Assembly: GCA_963699015.1 (NCBI GenBank) | Contig: CAVOSX010000001.1 | Span: 868,001-932,000 of the forward strand | DNA: 64,000 bases | Reading direction: 5' to 3' | Source: PALSA-505 sp963699015 | GTDB taxonomy: Bacteria; Actinomycetota; Actinomycetes; Streptosporangiales; Streptosporangiaceae | In this document: piece after piece, positions 57,401 to 64,000 of the stretch | Layout: every line of letters begins with the position of its first letter | Position numbering within the stretch: the stretch's first letter is position 1 | Notes under the pieces: generated by a model | The model's input: the letters and a program-made list of their open reading frames with translations, nothing else | The model's database searches: none | Told to the model about the DNA's origin: nothing | Translations under genes and position numbers: made by a program

Positions 57401-57505
57401 GGTTCCAGAGCTGCCTGTCCCGCCCGGTCCGTGGGCCTGAGAGGTTCCGGGGATGTTGCCCCTTCGGCGTCCCTGGCTGGCTGCCGGGATCTCTCCCGGG
57501 CGAGG
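57401..57505 (-). ncRNA. Glycine riboswitch (single aptamer) upstream of gcvP
   Basis: On the minus strand the conserved blocks appear in order: GGGAGAG, then CGCCGAAGGGGCAA, CTCTCAGGC, GGACAG and CTCTGGA. They match the glycine aptamer. No second CGCCGAAGG block follows, so it is not the usual tandem pair. The ~75 bp up to the gcvP start are the expression platform; glycine should turn gcvP on. Confidence 0.9.
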
Positions 57506-57592
57506 TCATCGGCTCTGCGCCGAGCCTACCCGAACCGGAGATCCGTCAACGCGAAACACTGAGCACGTCAGCAGTGCTAACGCTCCGGCTAA

Positions 57593-58207
57593 TTACCCGG
57601 TCTTGCGGGCCCGCCGGGCGGCCAGCTCGTCGGACTGCGACCCTGGCGACGGCTCGCTGTCCGAGGCCCGCTCTCCGGGCAGCTCGGCGAGGGTGCCTTC
57701 CACCTCGAGCCAGACCCGGCCGAGCGCGATACCGAAGACGCCCTGCCCGCCCTGCAGCAGATCCACCACCTCGTCGGCGGACGTGCACTCGTAGACGGTC
57801 GCCCCGTCGCTCATCAGCGTGATCTGGGCCAGGTCACCGGTGCCGCGCTCGCGCAGGTGCTGGACGGCAGCGCGAATCTGCTGCAGCGAGATCCCGGTCT
57901 CGAGCAGGCGCTTCACGACCTTGAGCACAAGGATGTCGCGGAAGCCGTACAGCCGCTGGGAGCCCGAGCCCTGGGCCGGGCGCACGCTGGGCTCCACCAG
58001 CCCGGTACGGGCCCAGTAGTCGAGCTGCCGGTAGGTGATTCCGGCCGCCGAGGCGGCCGTCGGCCCCCGGTATCCGGTCTCCTCGGCGCCATCGGGTCCG
58101 GAGGCGAGCTGCTCGCCGAACAGCAGGCCCTGCTCGCCGGCTTGCCTGGCCGCATCGCTCCAGGCGCGGTCACCAGACGCCCCGCTGTCACCCTTTGTCG
58201 CCGTCAC
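57593..58207 (-). CDS. MerR-family transcriptional regulator
   Basis: 204 residues from GTG 58207, six bases after GGAGG; GTG 58213 is too close to it. The MerR HTH covers AASAAGITYRQLDYWARTGL and GSGSQRLYGFRDILVLKVVK, then a helical dimerisation part and an acidic Ser/Pro-rich tail. Position between bfn and gcvP matches M. tuberculosis Rv1830. Effector unknown. Confidence 0.9.
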   Translation of the reverse strand: MTATKGDSGASGDRAWSDAARQAGEQGLLFGEQLASGPDGAEETGYRGPTAASAAGITYRQLDYWARTGLVEPSVRPAQGSGSQRLYGFRDILVLKVVKRLLETGISLQQIRAAVQHLRERGTGDLAQITLMSDGATVYECTSADEVVDLLQGGQGVFGIALGRVWLEVEGTLAELPGERASDSEPSPGSQSDELAARRARKTG

Positions 58208-58320
58208 GGCCACCTCCGACGGGCTACCCGTATCCGCACGCTAGGCCGACGGGCAGCACCCGTCAACGATCCCCCCCGGCGCGTCGGGAGACAGGACCCC
58301 CAATTGCGGCGAGACCCCCA

Positions 58321-58791
58321 TTATGTCGAGCGGCCGAAGTCCTCCGGCGTGATCTGGTCCAGGAACTCGCGGAACTTCTCGACCTCGTCTTCCTGCTCGT
58401 CGGGGATCGGCACCCCCGCCTCGTCCAGTATCTCCTCGCTGGCGTAGATTTCCGCCCCGGTCCGCAGGGCGAGCGCGATCGAGTCCGACGGGCGCGCGCT
58501 CACTTCCTTGCCGTTGGAGAAGACCAGGTCGGCGAAGTAGATCCCGTCCCGCAGCGCGGTGATCTTCACCGTGCGCAGTTGCACCCCGAGCGCCTCGAGA
58601 ACGTCGCGGAGCAGGTCGTGCGTCAGCGGGCGCGGCGGCACCATGCCCTGCTGGGCAAAGGCGATCGCGGTGGCCTCCACCGCGCCGATCCAAATCGGCA
58701 GGTACCTTTCGCCCTGCATCTCCTTCAGCAGGACGATGGGCTGGTTCGTGGGCATCTCCACCCGGACGCCGACGACCTCCATCTGCCTCAC
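58321..58791 (-). CDS. Bifunctional nuclease family protein (DUF151)
   Basis: 156 residues from GTG 58791, preceded by GAGGAG. VRVEMPTNQPIVLLKEMQGE, RYLPIWIGAVEATAIAFAQQ, RPLTHDLLRDVLEALG and ARPSDSIALALRTGAEIYAS are the conserved blocks. Related plant proteins have RNase/DNase activity; in bacteria the role is poorly known. Counterpart of Rv1829. Confidence 0.92.
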   Translation of the reverse strand: MRQMEVVGVRVEMPTNQPIVLLKEMQGERYLPIWIGAVEATAIAFAQQGMVPPRPLTHDLLRDVLEALGVQLRTVKITALRDGIYFADLVFSNGKEVSARPSDSIALALRTGAEIYASEEILDEAGVPIPDEQEDEVEKFREFLDQITPEDFGRST

Positions 58792-58922
58792 GGCGGCTCC
58801 TCGCTCGGTCAGCCCGCGGCCCTGATCCGGGGCACTCCCTTTGTCAAAGTACACCCGCTATCGGGCCGGCCCGGACCTCGGCCCCGGCTCGGACGGCCGC
58901 CTTGCGGGCTGCCGGGCGCGGC

Positions 58923-59594
58923 TCAGCCCAGCCCCGCCTCGCCGAGCTCGGCCTCCACCAGCGCGGCGTGCAACCGGATAGACAGCGCCGCGATATCCCT
59001 CGCGGTCTGGCCGGCCCGCTCGCTCGCCCCGGGGCTGCGCGGGCGCATCAGCGGGGCCACTACCTGCTCGATCAGCGACGTCTCGCGCTCGGCCGCGGCC
59101 TTGACCGCCCGCAGGTGCCTGGGCTGGACTCCGAACGCGCCCAGCTCGGCCACCAGCCGCGCCACGCCCAGCGCGTCCTGGCCATACTGCCGCCCCCGCC
59201 GGCGGACCAGGCCGAATTCCTCGAGCTCGTCTAGCCGCTTCGCATCCAGGCCGGCCGCCTGCAGCAGCTCGCCCCGGCTGAGCAGGGCGCCGCCGCGGGC
59301 CGCATCGCCGCCCGCGGGCGAGGCCAGTTCCCCGGCACCATCCGGGGAGTCAAGCCTTTCCTTGATCACGCGGAGCGGGAGGTAGTGATCGCGCTGCGCG
59401 GTCAGGATGTACCGCAGCCGCTGCACGTCGTGCCGGCTGAACCGCCGGTATCCCGACGGCGACCGAGCGGGCTCGATCAGCCCCTCGGACTCAAGGAACC
59501 GGATTTTCGAGATGCGGACATCGGGAAACTCACCGCTGAGCTGGGCCAGCACCTCTCCGATGCCGTAGTAGGCCCGGGCAGGCTGAGCGCTCAT
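58923..59594 (-). CDS. ftsR: FtsR-type MerR regulator
   Basis: 223 residues. YYGIGEVLAQLSGEFPDVRI and SKIRFLESEGLIEPARSPSG form the HTH; YRRFSRHDVQRLRYILTAQR is the conserved helix. In corynebacteria FtsR activates ftsZ. ATG 59594 overlaps the FHA stop (ATGA). The C-terminal half is helical with no known ligand site. Confidence 0.92.
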   Translation of the reverse strand: MSAQPARAYYGIGEVLAQLSGEFPDVRISKIRFLESEGLIEPARSPSGYRRFSRHDVQRLRYILTAQRDHYLPLRVIKERLDSPDGAGELASPAGGDAARGGALLSRGELLQAAGLDAKRLDELEEFGLVRRRGRQYGQDALGVARLVAELGAFGVQPRHLRAVKAAAERETSLIEQVVAPLMRPRSPGASERAGQTARDIAALSIRLHAALVEAELGEAGLG

Positions 59595-60136
59595 CCGTCG
59601 TCCCGCACGCCCCCGTTGCCCGGCTCCTCACGCGGGTTGGTGAGGAATACCAGCCGGAACTTGCCCACCTGGACCTCGTCCCCCGCGTTGAGACCGGATT
59701 CCTCGATGCGCTCCCGGTTCACGTAGGTCCCGTTCAGGCTGCCCACGTCACGGACGGTGAACGTCTCGCCCTGCCGGTAGAACTCCGCGTGCCTGCGGGA
59801 CACGGTCACATCGTCGAGGAAGATGTCGCTCTCCGGGTGCCGCCCGGCCGTGGTGAGCTCGCTATCCAGCAGGAACCTGCTGCCGGCGTTGGGCCCGCGC
59901 CTGACCGCGAGCAGGGCCGTGCCCGCCGGCAGCGCCTCGGTCGCCGTCGCGTCGGCGGCCGGCTCATCAGCGGCTTCGGTCTCGGCGGATTCCCAGCCGC
60001 CGAGTGAGATCGTGGACGTGGACTCCCCCGGCCGCTCCGCGCCGGCCGCGCGCGGCAGCGGGCTGCCGCAATGCGCGCAGAACCGCGCGCCTTCCGGATT
60101 CGGGCGGCCGCACTGGCTGCAGTGGACGCTCTGCAT
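59591..60136 (-). CDS. FHA protein with N-terminal zinc ribbon (GarA/OdhI-like)
   Basis: 181 residues from ATG 60136, with GGAGG upstream. Zinc ribbon CSQCGRPNPEGARFCAHCGS, then a Thr/Ser-containing segment (GESTSTISLGG) that could be phosphorylated, a spacer, and an FHA domain with AGRHPESDIFL, VSRRHAEFYR and VGSLNGTYVN. GarA/OdhI control 2-oxoglutarate metabolism by phospho-switch; the zinc ribbon form may differ. Coupled to ftsR. Confidence 0.88.
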   Translation of the reverse strand: MQSVHCSQCGRPNPEGARFCAHCGSPLPRAAGAERPGESTSTISLGGWESAETEAADEPAADATATEALPAGTALLAVRRGPNAGSRFLLDSELTTAGRHPESDIFLDDVTVSRRHAEFYRQGETFTVRDVGSLNGTYVNRERIEESGLNAGDEVQVGKFRLVFLTNPREEPGNGGVRDDG

Positions 60137-60502
60137 CACTTCGCCCGGCCTCCCAATCATCGCCCATGCGGTCGGTCCGGAACCCAGCCCGACATGGCTG
60201 GTCCGCAGCATGAGCTCAGGTGATGGTGTCAAAGCTACCCGGGTCGCGGCGTGACGGTCCATGCGCCACGCAAGACGCCCGCTCCGGCGCCGGCGACCGC
60301 CGTCGCCGGCCGGCATCCCGGCGCGCTGCGTCCCGGCCGCAGCTGCGCCGCGGCGCTTCTGCCACATGAAGTGAGACCTCCGACGGCTGCCGCAACCAAT
60401 GAACGAGGATTGTCTCACGCGGCCCGGGCGGCCGCCGGGGCTGTGACCGGGTCGGTCCGCCCGGGCACGGTGCGCTACCGGCCGGGTCAGCCGCCGGCCG
60501 GG
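60137..60502. other. Intergenic region where gcvH is usually found
   Basis: 366 bp without a supported gene. It contains a perfect 16-bp tandem duplication, GGCCGGGTCAGCCGCC at 60480-60495 and 60496-60511, which carries the stop codon of the next gene (60503-60505). gcvH and the DUF881-type genes often placed here are absent. Confidence 0.5.
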
Positions 60503-63001
60503 TCAGCCGCCGGCCCGCTCCACCACCGCCGACCACTCATCCAGCAGCGACTGGGCGGCGTCGTCATCGGCTCCTTCGGCCCACAGGTGGGTAAGCGCGC
60601 TCGCCGGATCCGGCAGCACGAGCACCCAGCCGCGGCCCTCATCGACCACCCGCACCCCGTCGGTGGTATCCACCGGGCGGTCCGCCGCCGCTTCCACGAC
60701 CGCCCGCATCACGCCGCCCTTGGCCGCCCACGGGGTGGGCAGCGACACCCTGAGCAGGTGCGTACCCGGGATCCTGGCGTCGATCTGGCTGAGCGTGAGC
60801 CTGGCCCGCGCCACCAGGCCGAGAATCCGGGTAAAGGCGGCGATGCCGTCGATGACGGGGCAGAACTCCGGCACGATGAACCCGCCCCGGCCGTCCGCGG
60901 CCAGGATCACGTCGCTGGCCCCGGCGACCTCGGCCAGCACGTCCGGTGAGGTCGCGGTCCACTCCACCTGCACGTCATAGGACTGGCACACCTGCTCCGC
61001 CAGCCGCGTGGTGGTCACCGGCAGCGCGACCCGTCCCGACTTGCGCTCGGCGGCAACCAGGTCCAGCACCACGAGCAGCGCCCGCTCATCGCTGACCACT
61101 TGGCCCTTCTCGTCCAGCAGGGCGATCCGCTCACCCACCGGATCGAACCGGACGCCGAACGCGGCCCGTGATGATGACACGAGCTCGGACATGCGCTGCA
61201 GGCCGGCCCGCTGCTGGGCCAGCGTCTCGGCAGGCGAGACCTCATCCAGCCGGTTGTTGACCGTCAGCACGTCCACGCCGACCAGCCCGAGCAGGCCGGG
61301 CAGCACGAGCGACGCCGTGCCTCCCGCACAGTCGGCGACCAGCTTGAGGCCGGCCTCTCGCACATCGGTCATGTCCACGCAGCGCAGCAGTTCCCTGGTA
61401 TAGGACTCGATGATCCGCGGCGGATAGGTCAGCTCGGCGATCTCGCCGGGGAAGGCGCGCCTGTACTCCTCCCGGTTCAGCACCCGCTCCAGCCTGCGCC
61501 GCGCAGCCGGGGACAGGTCGGCGCCGCGCTCGTCGAGGAAGATGAGGTCGATGGACTGCGAGTCGCCGGGCGTGGTGCGCAGCGCGACGCCGCCGCTGTA
61601 GTCGCTGCGCCCGGTCTCGAACCTGGCCACCGGCAGCGCCTGGGCCTCCAGGTCGACCACGTTGATCGCGCTGGCGTTGAGCGCCGCCTGCACCGCCCGC
61701 TTGAGGGTACGGGCCGCCCGGGAGGCGTCCCTGGACGTGGTGACGGTCGAGCCCTTGCGCAGCGTGCTCGCGTAGGCGCTGGCCAGCCGCACGCACAGCT
61801 CGGGGGTGACCTCCACGTTGACCAGCCCGGTGACGCCACGCCGGCCGAAGAGCGTGCGCACGCCGCGCGACTCCCAGATCACGCTGGTATTGACCACCGC
61901 ACCGGCCTCGATGGTCTTGAACGGGTAGACCTTCACCCCCGCCGACAGGTAGGCCTCGGACTCGATCACGCACTCGTCCCCGACCACCGCGTTCTCCTCG
62001 ATCCGCGCCGAGGCCATGACGTCGGTCTTCTTGCCGATCACGCAGCCGCGCAGGGTCACCCCCTGCCCCACGTAGACGTTGGAGTGCAGGACAGCGCGGT
62101 GCAGGAACGCCCCCTCCTTCACCACCACGTTGCTGCCGATCACCGTGTACTCGCGCAGCGTCGCGCCGGCCTCGATCTTGGCGTACTCGCCGATGACCAG
62201 CGGACCGGACAGAACGACCTCGGGATCGACCTCGGCGCCCTCGGCCACCCACACGCCGGGCGATACCTCGAAGCCGTCGATGTCGGCGGCGACCCGTCCG
62301 GACAGCACGTCGGCTTGGGCGGCCAGGTAGCTCTCGTGCGTCCCGACATCCTCCCAGTAGCCGTCAGCCACCCAGCCGAACAGCGGCGCGCCCCGGTCTA
62401 GCAGCCGGGGGAACACGTCGCCCGACCAGTCGACCACCTCGCCGGCCGGCACCTCGGCCAGCACCTCGGGCTCCATCACGTAGATGCCGGTGTTCACGGT
62501 GTCCGAGAACACCTGGCCCCAGGTGGGCTTCTCCAGGAAGCGCTGGATCCGGCCGTCCTCGCCGGTGATCACGATGCCGAACTCCGGCGGGTTGGGCTTG
62601 CGGCTCAGCGCGACCGTGACCAGTGCGCCGTTGCGCCGGTGGAAGCTCACCAGCTCGGACAGATCCACGTCGGTCAGGGCGTCACCCGAGATGACGAGGA
62701 AGGGCTCGTCCCGCAGCGCATCCTGCGCGTTCTTCACGCTGCCCGCGGTACCGAGCGGTTCTTCCTCGGTGGCGTACTGCAGGCTCATGCCCACGTCCTC
62801 GCCGTCACCGAAGTAGTTGCGCACCAGCGAGGCGAGGAACTGCACCGTGACCACGGTCTCGGTGATGCCGTGCCTCTTGACCAGGCGCAGCACGTGCTCC
62901 ATGATCGGGCGGTTGACCACGGGCAGCATCGGCTTGGGCTGGTTGGCGGTCAGCGGCCGCAGCCGAGTCCCCTCACCGCCCGCCATCACGACGGCCTTCA
63001 C
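60503..63001 (-). CDS. Mannose-1-phosphate guanylyltransferase-like sugar nucleotidyltransferase fused to phosphomutase-like domain
   Basis: 832 residues from GTG 63001, which overlaps the pgsA-like stop. N-terminal nucleotidyltransferase: VVMAGGEGTRLRPLTANQPK. A hexapeptide beta-helix (residues ~260-380) follows: VWVAEGAEVDPEVVLSGPLV, GVTLRGCVIGKKTDVM. The C-terminal ~440 residues resemble phosphoglucomutase/phosphomannomutase (GLVNVEVTPELCVRLASAYA, TTSRDASRAARTLK) though the catalytic-Ser loop reads TSRDAS. A common actinobacterial architecture for making GDP-mannose; exact sugar not proven. Confidence 0.9.
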   Translation of the reverse strand: MKAVVMAGGEGTRLRPLTANQPKPMLPVVNRPIMEHVLRLVKRHGITETVVTVQFLASLVRNYFGDGEDVGMSLQYATEEEPLGTAGSVKNAQDALRDEPFLVISGDALTDVDLSELVSFHRRNGALVTVALSRKPNPPEFGIVITGEDGRIQRFLEKPTWGQVFSDTVNTGIYVMEPEVLAEVPAGEVVDWSGDVFPRLLDRGAPLFGWVADGYWEDVGTHESYLAAQADVLSGRVAADIDGFEVSPGVWVAEGAEVDPEVVLSGPLVIGEYAKIEAGATLREYTVIGSNVVVKEGAFLHRAVLHSNVYVGQGVTLRGCVIGKKTDVMASARIEENAVVGDECVIESEAYLSAGVKVYPFKTIEAGAVVNTSVIWESRGVRTLFGRRGVTGLVNVEVTPELCVRLASAYASTLRKGSTVTTSRDASRAARTLKRAVQAALNASAINVVDLEAQALPVARFETGRSDYSGGVALRTTPGDSQSIDLIFLDERGADLSPAARRRLERVLNREEYRRAFPGEIAELTYPPRIIESYTRELLRCVDMTDVREAGLKLVADCAGGTASLVLPGLLGLVGVDVLTVNNRLDEVSPAETLAQQRAGLQRMSELVSSSRAAFGVRFDPVGERIALLDEKGQVVSDERALLVVLDLVAAERKSGRVALPVTTTRLAEQVCQSYDVQVEWTATSPDVLAEVAGASDVILAADGRGGFIVPEFCPVIDGIAAFTRILGLVARARLTLSQIDARIPGTHLLRVSLPTPWAAKGGVMRAVVEAAADRPVDTTDGVRVVDEGRGWVLVLPDPASALTHLWAEGADDDAAQSLLDEWSAVVERAGG

Positions 63002-63630
63002 GGCGGCTGAAGCTCCTTCCTCGCCGGCTCCAGGCTCCACCCTCCCGTGAGCAGACGGCGCGCCTGGGTCAGGTACAGGCCCCCCGAGTACCAGTACAGC
63101 GCGGTACCCCAGATCGCGAACGCCCAGCCGAGGATCCGGGCGAACGTTGCCCCCGGGCCCGCGTGCGCGCCGAGGAACAGCAGCGGGAACGCGTACAGCA
63201 GGCACAGCGTCGCGGCCTTGCCGACGAAGCTGACCTGCAGCGGCCCCCACCCGCGCCTGCGCAGCACGGCCAGCGCGACGCCGACGGCGAGCTCGCGGGC
63301 GGCCAGCAGGCCCACCAGCCACCACGGGATGATCGCCCGCACTGCGAGCGCGACGAGGGTGGCCGCGATGTAGAGCCGGTCAGCGGCCGGGTCGAGCACC
63401 TGGCCCAGGCTGCTCTCCTGATGCAGCGCGCGGGCGATCTTGCCGTCCAGCCAGTCGGAGGCCGCGGACGCGATCAGTATGCCGACCGCCCAGGCATCCG
63501 CCGTCGCCGTCCTCGGGCCGAGGACAAGCCACAGGAAGACGGGCACCCCCAGCAGCCGGGCCACGCTGATCGCGTTCGGAATGGTCAGGACCCGGTCTGC
63601 GTGCTGCGCTGACTCGGTCACCTCAGGCAC
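62998..63630 (-). CDS. CDP-alcohol phosphatidyltransferase
   Basis: 210 residues from GTG 63630; GTG 63642 sits directly on GGGAG and is less likely. The family signature D-x2-DG-x2-AR-x8-G-x3-D-x3-D is seen as DWLDGKIAR followed by GQVLDPAADR. About five membrane helices. Likely makes phosphatidylglycerol-phosphate or a related phospholipid (PgsA-like). Adjacent to the sugar nucleotidyltransferase as in other actinobacteria. Confidence 0.9.
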   Translation of the reverse strand: MPEVTESAQHADRVLTIPNAISVARLLGVPVFLWLVLGPRTATADAWAVGILIASAASDWLDGKIARALHQESSLGQVLDPAADRLYIAATLVALAVRAIIPWWLVGLLAARELAVGVALAVLRRRGWGPLQVSFVGKAATLCLLYAFPLLFLGAHAGPGATFARILGWAFAIWGTALYWYSGGLYLTQARRLLTGGWSLEPARKELQPP

Positions 63631-63642
63631 GTGACGGCGCAC

Positions 63643-63801
63643 CTCCCTGATCGCGACCCTACCCGCCAGCGCCGGCCGGCGCCCGGACGGGCACCGGGCG
63701 CCGGCCCGCGAGGCGGCCGCGGGTGCGAGGAGGGGCGGGGCGGCCGGGGGCCGCGGCCGGGGGCCGCGGGCGGGGGCGGGGGGGGCGACTGGAAGGCGGG
63801 G
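63643..63801. other. G-rich intergenic tract
   Basis: 159 bp. Line of G4-G8 runs on the plus strand at 63731-63786 (GGGGCGGGGC..., GGGGG, GGGGGCGGGGGGGG). It can form G-quadruplexes and is also prone to sequencing error. It lies between the end of one minus-strand gene and the promoter side of the next. Confidence 0.5.
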
Positions 63802-64000
63802 CTAGGCCGGGGCCGAGGTGCGGGCGAATTCCCGGATGACCTGGGCGAACCTGGCCGGCTGGTCCAGCGGGATGAGCGTGTAGCTGTCGTCCACCTCGAC
63901 CAGCCGCCCGTGCGGGAGAAGGCCGGCGAGGCGCCGCCCGTGCTCGGGCGGCATCACGCGGTCCGCGCTGGCCCAGACCACGAGAACGGGGCGGTCGAAA
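63802..64000 (-). CDS. Alpha/beta hydrolase, C-terminal end (partial)
   Basis: The frame enters at the window edge and stops with TAG at 63802-63804, giving the last 65 residues. VLVVWASADRVMPPEHGRRL carries the typical Asp region, and ARFAQVIREFARTSAPA ends it. The motif fits the cap-to-end part of alpha/beta hydrolase folds; the nucleophile and substrate are outside the window. Confidence 0.7.
   Translation of the reverse strand, partial: FDRPVLVVWASADRVMPPEHGRRLAGLLPHGRLVEVDDSYTLIPLDQPARFAQVIREFARTSAPA

Overview
The window is high-GC DNA from a sporulation-lineage or related actinobacterium (Actinomycetota). Markers of that phylum include WhiA, a WhiB-family protein, RbpA, an Lsr2-type nucleoid protein, a SufR-controlled suf operon, OpcA and an OdhI/GarA-type FHA protein beside FtsR. 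GTG starts, 4-bp ATGA/GTGA stop-start overlaps and apparent leaderless transcripts are common. I cannot name the genus. The gene order is close to the core block known from mycobacteria and streptomycetes (suf / ABC-ctaA / pentose phosphate / gap-pgk-tpi / uvrC-rapZ-yvcK-whiA, and separately garA-ftsR-bfn-merR-gcvP), with accessory genes between the blocks.

Layout. 0.3-7.0 kb: complete minus-strand Fe-S assembly operon sufR-sufB-sufD-Rieske-sufC-sufS-sufU-sufT, with a SufR-type operator just upstream of sufR. 7.2-9.3 kb: a small conserved protein and glmS. 9.3-16.3 kb: GntR regulator divergent from a permease / glutamine synthetase-like / aldehyde dehydrogenase / SDR operon plus a gamma-glutamyl hydrolase, which looks like a Puu-type amine (polyamine) utilisation pathway. 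16.4-19.5 kb: ABC-2 exporter and heme A synthase. 19.5-27.6 kb: PrsW-like membrane protease, a transketolase remnant, then tal-pgi-zwf-opcA-pgl (oxidative pentose phosphate pathway). 27.7-33.5 kb: DUF1707 protein, acetate transporter, Lsr2, a long disordered protein, WhiB, phosphoribosyltransferase and a Cys-rich miniprotein. 33.9-37.3 kb: assimilatory sulfate reduction (sulfite reductase, Zn-ribbon protein, APS/PAPS reductase, siroheme-type chelatase). 37.3-43.0 kb: AidB-like dehydrogenase, GlgX, RibD-C reductase and an amidohydrolase. 43.1-51.9 kb: rbpA, secG, tpiA, pgk, gap, whiA, yvcK, rapZ, uvrC. 51.9-54.5 kb: hxlR/yceI pair, a hypothetical protein and a lipoprotein. 54.5-60.1 kb: gcvP with a glycine riboswitch, MerR, bifunctional nuclease, FtsR, FHA protein. 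60.5-64 kb: mannose-1-phosphate guanylyltransferase-like protein, CDP-alcohol phosphatidyltransferase and the end of an alpha/beta hydrolase.

Two themes stand out. First, five conserved genes (Rieske, the 7.2 kb small protein, the disordered protein, AidB-like, uvrC) and possibly pgi show a reading-frame break of one or two bases, usually in a G/C run. This suggests sequencing or assembly indels at least as much as real pseudogenes. Second, transketolase and ctaB are missing from their conserved position between ctaA and tal; a degenerate transketolase C-terminus remains and a PrsW gene sits in the gap. No tRNA, rRNA, CRISPR array, transposase, integrase or prophage gene was seen.
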